From contig NZ_JAGKSP010000017.1 in assembly GCF_017942085.1 (NCBI RefSeq), forward strand, positions 58,230-122,229: a stretch of 64,000 nt of DNA. Direction: 5' to 3'. The notes under the pieces are model-generated. The model made no database searches. It was not told the origin of the DNA and saw only the letters and a program-made list of their open reading frames with translations. Position numbers and translations under genes: made by a program. Positions 7,914 to 16,473 of the stretch are shown in pieces; the first letter of the stretch is position 1, and every line of letters starts with the position of its first letter. This stretch comes from Paenibacillus lignilyticus. Lineage in GTDB: Bacteria > Bacillota > Bacilli > Paenibacillales > Paenibacillaceae.

Positions 7914-8945
7914 CTACTCCCCGCGGCAGGCGATTACTTGTCGCTCGAACTTACCCTTGCGGACGATGCAGCGGTCGGTGATGGTGAAGCCGGCTTCTGC
8001 GATGTCGTCGTCGATGAGCTCCGTCGTGACGATGATGACGCGGTCTGCCAAGCGTCCCGCACTGCGGAGCATAGCCATTCGCTCGGCTGATGGCAGCTTC
8101 GAGCACAGATTGTAAGGCAGATCGAGGATCGCCGAATCGAAGGCTCGCCAGCCGGCCGACGCTGCGCCTTCATCCGCTGCCAAAGTAAGCTCTCTCGGTT
8201 CCAGCGTCGTCATATCCGCCAGCTTGACCACGTCCGGCATGCCGAAGTGAGCCAGATTAATACGGGCTCCCTTCAGCGCCAGCGGGTTATTATCGAAGCC
8301 GACGATGGAGATGCCCATCGACAACGCTTCGATGATAACCGTGCCGATCCCGCAGCAAGGATCAATGACGCGCTCCTCCGTTGTCGGCGCAGCAATATTG
8401 ACAACCGCCCGGGCTACGCGCGTGCTTAGCGCGGTGGAATACGGCTGCGGTTTGTCGTTATACTTTAGCCACAGCGCCTCGCTTTTCTCATACTCCCCGA
8501 ACAGGTAGCGCCCCTCCGCATAGGCTACGCCGAATAACCGATCCGGCCGCCGCATCTCCGCTTTGCCAACGATCTGCCAGCCGATCTCCTTCTCAATGGC
8601 CCGCTGGCGGTCGAAATCGAACGACTCGCGCTCATCGCCTCCCCCGACAAACATGATCTTGAACGTATCGCCATCAAGTCGGACAGCATCGGCAACCTGC
8701 GCAGCAATGCCGGCAGGATCATCGGCCAGAAGCATAACGGCCAGCTTTCCACGGATAAAAGGGCTTCTGCCCGAATCTATATTTTTATCGCTAATCACAC
8801 AACCATGATTTGGCTCACAACCGAATAACGAGCGCATTTCCATCCCACACAAGTCCGCCTCATCCTCATGAGAAGTGACCGGATAATAATAACTGCCCAC
8901 GTAACTTGCTTCGACCGACTCTGAACCATTTACCACTTTTTGCAC
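7914..8945 (-). CDS. TRM11-like/UPF0020 RNA methyltransferase
   Basis: SAM-dependent methyltransferase of the THUMP-associated RNA type. The C-terminal half has the SAM motif VIDPCCGIGTVIIEALS, the acidic ribose-binding motif GFDNNPLALKGARIN, and a DLPYNLCSKL catalytic loop in place of the commoner DPPY, as in TRM11-type N2-guanine enzymes. The N-terminal half is longer than a bare methyltransferase fold and probably an RNA-binding region; a clear THUMP was not made out. Convergent with the epimerase gene across the repeat arrays. Target RNA unknown. Confidence 0.75.
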   Translation of the reverse strand: MQKVVNGSESVEASYVGSYYYPVTSHEDEADLCGMEMRSLFGCEPNHGCVISDKNIDSGRSPFIRGKLAVMLLADDPAGIAAQVADAVRLDGDTFKIMFVGGGDERESFDFDRQRAIEKEIGWQIVGKAEMRRPDRLFGVAYAEGRYLFGEYEKSEALWLKYNDKPQPYSTALSTRVARAVVNIAAPTTEERVIDPCCGIGTVIIEALSMGISIVGFDNNPLALKGARINLAHFGMPDVVKLADMTTLEPRELTLAADEGAASAGWRAFDSAILDLPYNLCSKLPSAERMAMLRSAGRLADRVIIVTTELIDDDIAEAGFTITDRCIVRKGKFERQVIACRGE

Positions 8946-8983
8946 ATTTTCACCCTCATTATCCAGCTGCTTAACACCCTAAT

Positions 8984-9922
8984 TCATTGCCCCAAACTGC
9001 GGTAGGTTCGAAATACGATCGATTGATTGTAGTTACCGAAGCCCTCGCCGTAGATGGTCAAACCGCCGACATGCTCGGCCTCTTCGGGTACCGCCAATCG
9101 GAGCAGCCAATCATTGCGCGTTCTGACAATATCCTGCAGCTTTACGTCCGACAAGCGCTGGCCGTCGAGGTAGGTGCCGCTGCTTGTTACGCGGATGATT
9201 TTGAGCCAGCCATATTGGTTGACGGTCCACCAAGCCGGCGTCAGCTTGCCTCGTCCCTCGCCGGAGTCGCCGGGGCTGGTCCATACGCCAAGCAGCGTGT
9301 CATTCAAATAAAAATGAATATCCGAAGGCCAGTCCGCTCGAACGCCCGGCGCCTCCGAGCCGATTTCTAGCGAAATCTCAATTTCCTCCAGCGTCTGCCC
9401 CTGGAGCACATAATTGGGGATGCGGTACTCCACATACCCTTTGCCGAACCAGAGGATTTGCGCATGCATGCGTTCCGGCTCCATGAAAAAGCGCGGATCG
9501 TCATATTGCCCAATGATATGCTCCGAAGTCGCCAGTCCGCACGTCGGATGAATCTCGAAGCCGGTATAATGGCCGACCGGGATCGATACTTCATGAAACT
9601 CCCGTTTCGGCTCAGCCGTTTTAGGGATCAGAATCTCCACATGCCCTGCAGCTAGCGAACAGATCTTATGCGTGCCGCCCCCTCGCCTTACCAGCATCGT
9701 GTCGATTAAGCCGCCCGCTTCCAGCTTTCTCGCATGCATCGTCACGATCGCACTGCTCAGCCCGAGCGCCGCGGCCAGCTCCTTAATATTCATCGGCTGC
9801 ACCGACAGCAGCTCCAGAATATGCAGCCTCACCTCGCTCGCCAGCGCCTCATACAGCGGCAGCCATTTGCGGTCCAAATTTGCCCGTATCATTCGATTCA
9901 CGATTCCCTTCCCATCCTTCAA
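8984..9922 (-). CDS. ArsR-type HTH regulator with sugar-binding-like C-terminal domain
   Basis: Residues 20-85 form an ArsR-like winged helix (LYEALASEVRLHILELL, then AAALGLSSAIVTMHARKLE). The remaining 220 residues are a beta-rich domain with many aromatic residues, of the kind attached to glycosidase-linked regulators in Paenibacilli. It is divergent from the GH51 gene with about 150 bases between, so it probably controls arabinofuranosidase and senses an arabinoside; that is inference from context. Confidence 0.72.
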   Translation of the reverse strand: MKDGKGIVNRMIRANLDRKWLPLYEALASEVRLHILELLSVQPMNIKELAAALGLSSAIVTMHARKLEAGGLIDTMLVRRGGGTHKICSLAAGHVEILIPKTAEPKREFHEVSIPVGHYTGFEIHPTCGLATSEHIIGQYDDPRFFMEPERMHAQILWFGKGYVEYRIPNYVLQGQTLEEIEISLEIGSEAPGVRADWPSDIHFYLNDTLLGVWTSPGDSGEGRGKLTPAWWTVNQYGWLKIIRVTSSGTYLDGQRLSDVKLQDIVRTRNDWLLRLAVPEEAEHVGGLTIYGEGFGNYNQSIVFRTYRSLGQ

Positions 9923-10074
9923 TTAACAAATATATTAATTCAATTTACGTCAAAAGAAAAGCTTGCGCTGTAAGCCCAGGTTAAGGTTTAATTAGCGATA
10001 TAGCAATCATTATATTATTAACTTATTAATGTTTTTATTAATCCAATTTCATGAATGCAGAGGTGAAACATCGC
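9923..10074. promoter_or_regulatory. Divergent control region between regulator and GH51 gene
   Basis: AT-rich spacer with repeated TTAAT/ATTAA words: ATTAACAAATATATTAAT at its left end and ATTATTAACTTATTAATG with a following TTTTTATTAAT near 10014-10042. These symmetric elements are candidate operators for the ArsR-type regulator, but no single clear palindrome stands out. Confidence 0.35.
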
Positions 10075-11580
10075 ATGTCGCTGAAAGCAAAAATGATTAT
10101 CGAAAAGGATTTTACGATTGGCGAGGTGGATAAGCGGGTTTTCGGTTCTTTTGTCGAGCATCTGGGCCGGGCCGTTTACGGAGGCATCTACGAGCCCGGA
10201 CATCCGAGCGCCGATGAGCAAGGATTCCGCGGCGATGTGCTGGAGTTGGTCAAAGGGATAGACGTGCCGATCGTCCGTTATCCGGGCGGCAACTTCGTTT
10301 CCGGCTATAACTGGGAGGACGGCGTCGGCCCGGCGGAGCTTCGCCCGAAACGGCTGGAGCTGGCTTGGCGGACGATCGAACCGAATTTGTTCGGCCTGAA
10401 TGAATTCGTCGATTGGTGCCGCAAGGCGAACACCGCGCCCATGATGGCCATCAATCTCGGTACGCGCGGGCCGAATGAAGCCCGTCAGCTGGTCGAGTAC
10501 GCCAACCATCCGTCCGGTACACAATTAAGCGATCTTCGTATTTCGCACGGCTACAAACAGCCTCACCAAATCAAGACCTGGTGCCTGGGCAACGAAATGG
10601 ACGGACCGTGGCAGATCGGCGCGAAGACCGCGGCTGAATACGGCCGAATCGCTGCCGAGAGCGCGAAGGTAATGAAGTGGGTCGATCCTTCGATCGAACT
10701 GGTTGCCTGCGGCAGCTCGAATCTCACGATGGCGACGTTCCCAGAATGGGAGCGCACCGTGCTCGACCTTTGCTACAACGAGGTCGACTATATTTCCTTG
10801 CACCAGTACTACGGCAACCGGGACAAGGATACGTCCAACTTCCTGGCGCAATCGATGGGCATGGACTCTTTTATCAACACGGTTATCTCCACCTGCGACT
10901 ATGTCCAGGCGACGAAACGCAGCAAGAAGCGGATGAACCTCTCCTTTGACGAGTGGAACGTTTGGTACCATTCCAATGAGGCCGATTCCCGGATCGAGCC
11001 ATGGTCCGTCGCGCCGCCCCAGCTGGAGGACGTCTATAATCACGAGGACGCCCTGCTGGTCGGCAGCATGCTGATCAGTATGCTGAAGCGAGCCGACCGC
11101 GTCAAAATGGCCTGCCTCGCACAGCTCGTCAACGTCATCGCCCCGATCATGACAGCAAACGGCGGCGGCGCTTGGAAGCAAACGATTTACTATCCTTACA
11201 TGCACGCCAGCGTATTCGGACGCGGCACGGTGCTCGTTCCGCTGATCCAATCGCCGAAGTACGACGCCAAAGATTACACCGACGTTCCGTACCTTGACGC
11301 CGTGGCTGTACACAATGCCGAAGCCGGCGAAGTTACGGTATTCGCGGTGAACCGCCACTTAAGCGAAGCGCTGCCGCTCGAAATCGATCTGCGCAGCTTC
11401 GGAACCTTCCGCATTCTGGAGCATATCGTCATGGAGAGCGATGACTTGAAGGCAGCCAACACGCTTGATTCGCCGAACCGCGTGTCGCCTCATTCGCAAG
11501 GCAGCGCCATTGTCGAAGGCAGCACGGTCCAAGCCGCGCTTGGTAAAGCTTCTTGGAATGTAATCCGGATTAAGCTGTAG
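10075..11580 (+). CDS. abfA: Alpha-L-arabinofuranosidase, GH51
   Basis: Intracellular GH51 enzyme releasing L-arabinose from arabino-oligosaccharides. The acid/base glutamate lies in WCLGNEMDGPWQIG and the nucleophile in LSFDEWNVWYHSN, the two diagnostic motifs; VRYPGGNFVSGYNWEDGVGP near residue 75 is also typical. No signal peptide. ATG 10075 is chosen over ATG 10051 because AGAGGTGA lies nine bases before it; this gives 501 residues, normal for the family, starting with the usual KAKMIIEKDF. Monocistronic, with a long nested hairpin downstream. Confidence 0.93.
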   Translation: MSLKAKMIIEKDFTIGEVDKRVFGSFVEHLGRAVYGGIYEPGHPSADEQGFRGDVLELVKGIDVPIVRYPGGNFVSGYNWEDGVGPAELRPKRLELAWRTIEPNLFGLNEFVDWCRKANTAPMMAINLGTRGPNEARQLVEYANHPSGTQLSDLRISHGYKQPHQIKTWCLGNEMDGPWQIGAKTAAEYGRIAAESAKVMKWVDPSIELVACGSSNLTMATFPEWERTVLDLCYNEVDYISLHQYYGNRDKDTSNFLAQSMGMDSFINTVISTCDYVQATKRSKKRMNLSFDEWNVWYHSNEADSRIEPWSVAPPQLEDVYNHEDALLVGSMLISMLKRADRVKMACLAQLVNVIAPIMTANGGGAWKQTIYYPYMHASVFGRGTVLVPLIQSPKYDAKDYTDVPYLDAVAVHNAEAGEVTVFAVNRHLSEALPLEIDLRSFGTFRILEHIVMESDDLKAANTLDSPNRVSPHSQGSAIVEGSTVQAALGKASWNVIRIKL

Positions 11581-11594
11581 GCATAATCGATAAA

Positions 11595-11646
11595 AGACCC
11601 GTAAGCGCCGCTGCGCACACCGTGCGCATCCGTCTCCTACGGGTCT
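11595..11646. terminator. Bidirectional terminator between GH51 and esterase genes
   Basis: Outer stem AGACCCGTA (11595-11603) / TACGGGTCT (11638-11646) enclosing an inner perfect stem TGCGCAC/GTGCGCA (11612-11628). AAAA precedes on the plus strand, giving a U-tract for minus-strand transcription; the two genes converge here. Confidence 0.75.
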
Positions 11647-11653
11647 ATTCGCG

Positions 11654-12778
11654 TTACAAACGCCCCTCTGCAAAAGCAAGCACATAGGTCCAATCCACTT
11701 CGTTCAAATCATGCCGCCCTGCCCGGATATGGTACCCGCAGCGCTCGGCATGAAGCGGCGTATCCAGCTCCGGAAACGGCGCGGCTGCCAAGCCGCCCAA
11801 GCCATGCAGCCGGTAAGCAGGCTCAGCCAGCTGAAGGGACAAATACTCCGAAGCCGGATCGGCCCACTCATCCTCCGCGGCGCTTGATACATACAACAGC
11901 CGCGGTGCAATCATAGCGAGCAGCATGTGCTGGTCAACCGGCAGCTCTTCTTCACGCTCGTTATAACGCTTGTAATTATCCGCGAACCAGTGCGGGAACG
12001 CGGTATTGATCTGATGAACCCGCTCCCCGGCCTTCCCTCTCGAAATAGCCGCGCCGGTACAGCCCGACTCATTGCTGACGACCATGGCGAAGCGCTCGTC
12101 GAGCGCGCCGGCCCAGAGCGCGGTTTTGCCCCCGCGGGAATGGCCGATGACGGCAACCCGGGCCGAATCGACGTCCGGGTCTGTCTCCAAATAGTCCATG
12201 GCGCGGCTAAGCCCCCACGCCCATGCGGAGATCGTGCCCCATGCATCCCCATCGCGAGGCCGATCATTCGGATCAAACAACCCATGAACCCCGTTGCGGA
12301 AGCCGTCATGCTCGTCGGGATCGATGTCCTCGGCGGCAATCATCGCCGTGCCATACCCGCTGTCGATAATTTGCTCCACCGGCCAGAAAGGCGTGGAAGG
12401 CGATTCCCCTTCCCGCACCGCCGACAGCCTGCCGTGATCAAGGAGCAGAAACGCGGGCCACCGCTTCTTCTCAGCCTCACCCGTATCGGCAGGAACATAC
12501 AAGGTTAAGCGAATCCGACCTTGGCCGCCGCTTTCTCCTTCGCCATCCCCTACAAAATGAATATCGATCTTCTTGCGGACGGCCCTGCCATTAAAACACG
12601 GCTCTTGCGCAGCAACGGCGAAGATCATCCATTGCGGCCGACTCACCGGCTGCCTGCCGTAAACATGCTCAGCGAATAGCTCAAGCAGCTCGGGCCTGCG
12701 CCGCTCCATCCATTCCCCTGCCGAATCGATTTCATTGCCATCAAGACTGACCAGAAGCTGCGGTATCGAACGTTCCAC
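11654..12778 (-). CDS. Alpha/beta hydrolase, CE15 glucuronoyl esterase-like
   Basis: Carbohydrate esterase-like hydrolase. The nucleophile elbow is VAVIGHSRGGKTALWAG (GxSRxGK pattern of CE15), followed by VVSNESGCTGAAISRGKAGE and a catalytic His candidate in FPHWFADNYKRY. ELLELFAEHVYGRQP near the N-terminus is also typical. No signal peptide, so it likely works on imported fragments. The longer frame from 12913 is rejected: GTG 12778 has AAAGGAGG eight bases upstream, giving 374 residues. Converges on the GH51 gene, consistent with arabinoxylan use; acetyl-xylan or methyl-glucuronoyl specificity cannot be decided. Confidence 0.75.
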   Translation of the reverse strand: MERSIPQLLVSLDGNEIDSAGEWMERRRPELLELFAEHVYGRQPVSRPQWMIFAVAAQEPCFNGRAVRKKIDIHFVGDGEGESGGQGRIRLTLYVPADTGEAEKKRWPAFLLLDHGRLSAVREGESPSTPFWPVEQIIDSGYGTAMIAAEDIDPDEHDGFRNGVHGLFDPNDRPRDGDAWGTISAWAWGLSRAMDYLETDPDVDSARVAVIGHSRGGKTALWAGALDERFAMVVSNESGCTGAAISRGKAGERVHQINTAFPHWFADNYKRYNEREEELPVDQHMLLAMIAPRLLYVSSAAEDEWADPASEYLSLQLAEPAYRLHGLGGLAAAPFPELDTPLHAERCGYHIRAGRHDLNEVDWTYVLAFAEGRL

Positions 12779-12876
12779 GGATTGTTCCTCCTTTGATAGC
12801 TGCATATGCCGTAATACATTCGACCCGGTGCATAATTTTCCTCCGCTTGGAAAAAAATACTTCGAGAGGTGTAGCA

Positions 12877-14217
12877 ATGGAAGCCTATGTCGAAACGCTG
12901 AAAAAGCAAACAAAAACCCAGCACGACTTAAGAATCGATCAGCTCCAAGTGGGATCGATCACACTGTGGATCGCCGGCTACGAATCCCTTGTAAGCTGGG
13001 AGGAAACCATTTCGTTTATCTCGAACTGCGGCATCGGCGCGGATTCCGGCTTCGAGGAAATCTGCGCGCGCTTATTAGGGCAAGCTTGGACACCGGCCAC
13101 TATGGATCTTTTGCTGCAAGGGAAGGTCGTCTTGATCGATGCGACGGCAAATCGCGCATTCAGTTTTCAAGGCAAGCTCAAGCAGCTCGATCGCGCGATT
13201 GATAAAGCGGAAAACGAGTTCCTCCCCTTCTCATCAGCGATCGCCTTCATGGAGCCCTTAACCACCAACATGGGCATTCTGCGCAGAACGATCGATTCAA
13301 CCGAGCTCCAGATCGAGATTCTTCACTTCCATGGCGTGGCTCAGAAGCAAGCTGCCTTGGTGTATCTGTCGGAGGACGTGGATCGGGATTTGCTCGAAAC
13401 CGTCAAGAACGCCTTGAAGAAGGCTTCGAAGCAAGACGTCCGGAACGGACAGGACCTCATCCGCATCTTCGGCCAAAGCCGCTATCATTTGTTATCTCCT
13501 TATCATAAAACGGAGCTGCCCGGACAAGCCGTCGCGTCCATGATGCAGGGCAGAGTCCTTCTGCTGATCGACGGCGAGCCGACCGCGTACGTGCTTCCCT
13601 TGATATTCAGTGATTTCATTGCCTTGGAATGGGACAGGCAATTCCCTATACCCATCATGCTGCTCCTGCGCGGCTTGCGCTTGCTCAGCATTCTGGTCGC
13701 GCTGCTGATACCGGGGCTGTATGTGGCTCTTGTATCCGTTAATCCCGAGACGCTGCGGATCGAGCTCGCCCTTTCCATCGCCGAGAGCCGGATCGGCATA
13801 CCGCTGCCGACGTTTCTGGAGATGCTGCTGCTTCTAATAATCAGCGAAATCATCATCGAAGCGACGCAGCGTCTGCCCAAAACCATCGCATCGACGAACT
13901 GCTTGATCGGCGGCATTATCCTCGGTCAGGCCATCGTCGACGCCAAGCTCGTCAGCAATCTCGTCATCATCGTGCTTGCCGCCTCGGTGACGGCTCATTT
14001 TGCTTTTCCAAACTACTTGAATACGCTGATCGTGCGGATGCTGCGGTCAGGCGTCGTCATCCTTTCCGGCGTATTCGGGATCTTCGGCTTATTCGTCGCC
14101 TTTATCGCCATCTGCTACTACGCGTGCAGCCTGCAGCGGTTCGGCGTTCCGTTCATGGATTTTCTCTCCGCGAAAGAAGCGAGAACAATGACTCTAAGAA
14201 AGAAGTGTCGCAATTGA
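12877..14217 (+). CDS. Spore germination protein, GerA/GerKA family
   Basis: A subunit of a Ger-type germinant receptor in the spore inner membrane. The N-terminal soluble part (about 240 residues) contains the conserved DRAIDKAENEFLPFSSAI-like segment and the QGRVLLLIDGEPTAYVLP motif; five hydrophobic segments follow, including RIGIPLPTFLEMLLLLIISE. At 446 residues it is slightly short for the family. ATG 12877 is preferred over upstream 12793 because GAGAGGTG lies six bases before it. First gene of a gerA-gerB-gerC operon; the B start overlaps its stop (TGATG). Germinant not predictable. Confidence 0.92.
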   Translation: MEAYVETLKKQTKTQHDLRIDQLQVGSITLWIAGYESLVSWEETISFISNCGIGADSGFEEICARLLGQAWTPATMDLLLQGKVVLIDATANRAFSFQGKLKQLDRAIDKAENEFLPFSSAIAFMEPLTTNMGILRRTIDSTELQIEILHFHGVAQKQAALVYLSEDVDRDLLETVKNALKKASKQDVRNGQDLIRIFGQSRYHLLSPYHKTELPGQAVASMMQGRVLLLIDGEPTAYVLPLIFSDFIALEWDRQFPIPIMLLLRGLRLLSILVALLIPGLYVALVSVNPETLRIELALSIAESRIGIPLPTFLEMLLLLIISEIIIEATQRLPKTIASTNCLIGGIILGQAIVDAKLVSNLVIIVLAASVTAHFAFPNYLNTLIVRMLRSGVVILSGVFGIFGLFVAFIAICYYACSLQRFGVPFMDFLSAKEARTMTLRKKCRN

Positions 14218-15308
14218 TGCATCGATGGGTCGCCACTATGACTGCTCCTATATTCTTTATAGCCGCCCACTGCAGCATCCTGTTTGCCGCCTTTACGCGT
14301 TCGATGCTGGAAACGACCGAATACGGCCATTGGGAGCCCGTATGCTTGAGCATGGGGATCGAACTGTTTCTGCTTCTGCTACTTCTGCTCGGGTTCCGCA
14401 AAGCGGGGAACAAAGATTACGCCGACCTGTTTTTGCCCCTTGGCAAATGGATTAGCGCCGCACTGATCGTGCCGCTGGCAGGTTTTATCTTGCTTATTCC
14501 GATTTTGGCGCTGCGTTATTTTGCCGAACTGATGATTATCGTGTTCATCGCGCGCTCACCGCTTCACGTCATCTTGGCTGTGCTCTGCCTGCTTATGTTC
14601 TTCGGGGCTTCCATCGGACCGCAGGGCATTATGAGAGCCAGCACCCTGCTCACGTTAATCAACTTTCCCGTGCTGTTATTCGCCGTATTCGCATGCTTTC
14701 AGAATGCCAAATTCGTGCGCGTTTACCCGCTTATCAACCCAAGCATGGACTTTTTGTCCAACAGCACCTTTTTAATAACGCTGTTCTCGATCTGCCCGTT
14801 CCTGCTTCTAGGCATGCTGCCTCCCGTATGCAAGGTGAAGATAAGGCCGATCTTAATCAGCTTTATCTTAATTTCGTTGCTGCACGTTGTCGTCCTGTAT
14901 ATTCCGATCGTTATTTATGACCTTAATGCGGCGAAGATTATGAACTTCCCGCTCATGACCAGCTTCGACTCCGTTAACATTACATGGACGGTGTTCAACC
15001 GGATTTCGCTGTTTTACGCCGTTGCGCTGCTTGCATTCGTCATGACGCTCAGCTCGTTCTCTATGTGGTCTTCCGCGCTCCTGATTCGCAAGATTATTCC
15101 GGCTTGGCGCGAGACCTACATCCGGATTTGCCTTAGCCTCATTGTCTTCTTGATCAGCTTCATCATTCCAAGCTGGAACGATTATATCCGCGTCTTTGCC
15201 GCGGATACGTGGTTCCGCCTGTTGATTTACGCGGTCATTCCGACCGCCGTCTTCTTACGGGGAAGATCTATTGCCGCTCAGGAGCGAAAGCGGGTTTTGA
15301 GTGAATGA
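14217..15308 (+). CDS. Spore germination protein, GerB/GerKB family
   Basis: Integral membrane B subunit of the germinant receptor, related to amino-acid permeases (APC fold), and usually the germinant-binding subunit. About ten hydrophobic segments over 363 residues, the family length. ATG 14217 overlaps the TGA of the A gene; the frame is open further upstream but that part lies inside the A gene. The stop overlaps the C gene start (ATGA), so all three subunits are translationally coupled. Confidence 0.9.
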   Translation: MHRWVATMTAPIFFIAAHCSILFAAFTRSMLETTEYGHWEPVCLSMGIELFLLLLLLLGFRKAGNKDYADLFLPLGKWISAALIVPLAGFILLIPILALRYFAELMIIVFIARSPLHVILAVLCLLMFFGASIGPQGIMRASTLLTLINFPVLLFAVFACFQNAKFVRVYPLINPSMDFLSNSTFLITLFSICPFLLLGMLPPVCKVKIRPILISFILISLLHVVVLYIPIVIYDLNAAKIMNFPLMTSFDSVNITWTVFNRISLFYAVALLAFVMTLSSFSMWSSALLIRKIIPAWRETYIRICLSLIVFLISFIIPSWNDYIRVFAADTWFRLLIYAVIPTAVFLRGRSIAAQERKRVLSE

Positions 15309-16372
15309 TGCGCCGGGCACGTACAGCTGTTTTGCTGCTCCTTTGCATGCTTTCCTTAACCGCCTGCTGGGACATCAAGGATGTCAACCATCGCATGCTC
15401 CCTATCGTTATGGGCATCTCTTACGGGGAGGCAAAGAAATATCGGGTTTTTATTCAAGTTCCGCTTCCGTATGGCCGAAAGCTCATTTCCAAGGTGCATT
15501 ACGAAGAGGCCGACACAATCAGCAAGGCGCTGACCCAAATCGATACCAACATCGAAGCCGGCATCGACTTCATGCATCTGCAGCTGGTTTTGTTCGATCG
15601 CAAAGTGGCCATAGACGGCATCCGGGACGAAATGGCTTATATGATACGAAGCCAGCATATGCCGACGAAAGCGCTTGTAGCCATCACCTCGCAAAATATC
15701 GAGCAATTTCTCAATCATACCGGAAAATCCATCCAGACCGACGGAAGCGCCTTAATGAATTTTTTCAATAAGAACGCCGGCTGGAGCCCCGAAATCAATC
15801 TTGCCTATCTCTGGCAAACCTTCGGCGCCATCCACTCGGATACGCAGGATGTCACGATTCCGATTCTGCAGTCGGGCAAATCGACCATGATGGAATTCGT
15901 TGGCTCGGCCATCATGTCGAAGGAAAAAATGGTAGGCGAAATTTCGCAGGAGCAATCGCTGCTGGTGAACTTATACGACGAGCTGTTCCAAGGCTCGGTA
16001 GTCGAAACCGCCCATCAAGCCAGCGTGTCCATCGTCAATTGCGATAACCGCCTTCGCACGTCTTGGAGGGACGGAAAGCCCGTGCTGAACATGCGCTTGA
16101 AGCTGTCGCTGCATCTGCTTGAGAACAACGGCAACATGACCGAGCAGCAAATCGAAAACGCGTTATCGGAGGCAATGGAGGTCCGGTACAAGCAATTATT
16201 CAAGAAGCTGCAAGCCAGCAAAGCGGATTCGCTGGGGACGGGCGAATATTTCCGGAACAAGCTGGCCTTCTCCAAGCTCAAGCAATGGCGCGAAACGTAT
16301 TACCCCCAGCTCATTCCGGAAATCAAAGTGAAATGTATCATTACGAATACGGGCGACATCCGGAAAAATTAG
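15305..16372 (+). CDS. Spore germination lipoprotein, GerC/GerKC family
   Basis: C subunit of the receptor, an outer-face lipoprotein of the spore inner membrane. Signal peptide with lipobox LTACWD (Cys about residue 21), immediately followed by the family signature DIKDVNHRMLPIVMGIS. The remainder (356 residues total) matches the normal GerC size with the C-terminal FKKLQASKADSLGTGEYFRN helix region. ATGA overlap with the B gene. A strong terminator closes the operon. Confidence 0.92.
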   Translation: MMRRARTAVLLLLCMLSLTACWDIKDVNHRMLPIVMGISYGEAKKYRVFIQVPLPYGRKLISKVHYEEADTISKALTQIDTNIEAGIDFMHLQLVLFDRKVAIDGIRDEMAYMIRSQHMPTKALVAITSQNIEQFLNHTGKSIQTDGSALMNFFNKNAGWSPEINLAYLWQTFGAIHSDTQDVTIPILQSGKSTMMEFVGSAIMSKEKMVGEISQEQSLLVNLYDELFQGSVVETAHQASVSIVNCDNRLRTSWRDGKPVLNMRLKLSLHLLENNGNMTEQQIENALSEAMEVRYKQLFKKLQASKADSLGTGEYFRNKLAFSKLKQWRETYYPQLIPEIKVKCIITNTGDIRKN

Positions 16373-16397
16373 CCGCTTTTAGTTCGGCTCGCTTAAC

Positions 16398-16437
16398 AAA
16401 AGAAAGACGGCGCTAATCTCTGCGCCGTCTTTCTTTT
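16398..16437. terminator. Bidirectional terminator between gerC and glpK
   Basis: AAAAGAAAGACGGCGC and its exact reverse complement flank an eight-base loop; A-run on one side and T-run on the other serve both converging genes. Confidence 0.9.
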
Positions 16438-16473
16438 GATGCCTGAAGCAGCCGAGCTGCGGCTGAGGCAAGC

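Noticed and set aside
7492..8115. 207-residue plus-strand frame
   Set aside because: Its first part is family B and C repeats and its end is antisense to the methyltransferase gene; no start signal.
10525..11358. 277-residue minus-strand frame inside the GH51 gene
   Set aside because: Shadow frame of a GC-rich gene; the GH51 product has all catalytic motifs.
15301..15771. 156-residue frame inside gerC
   Set aside because: Out-of-frame shadow of the GerC gene.
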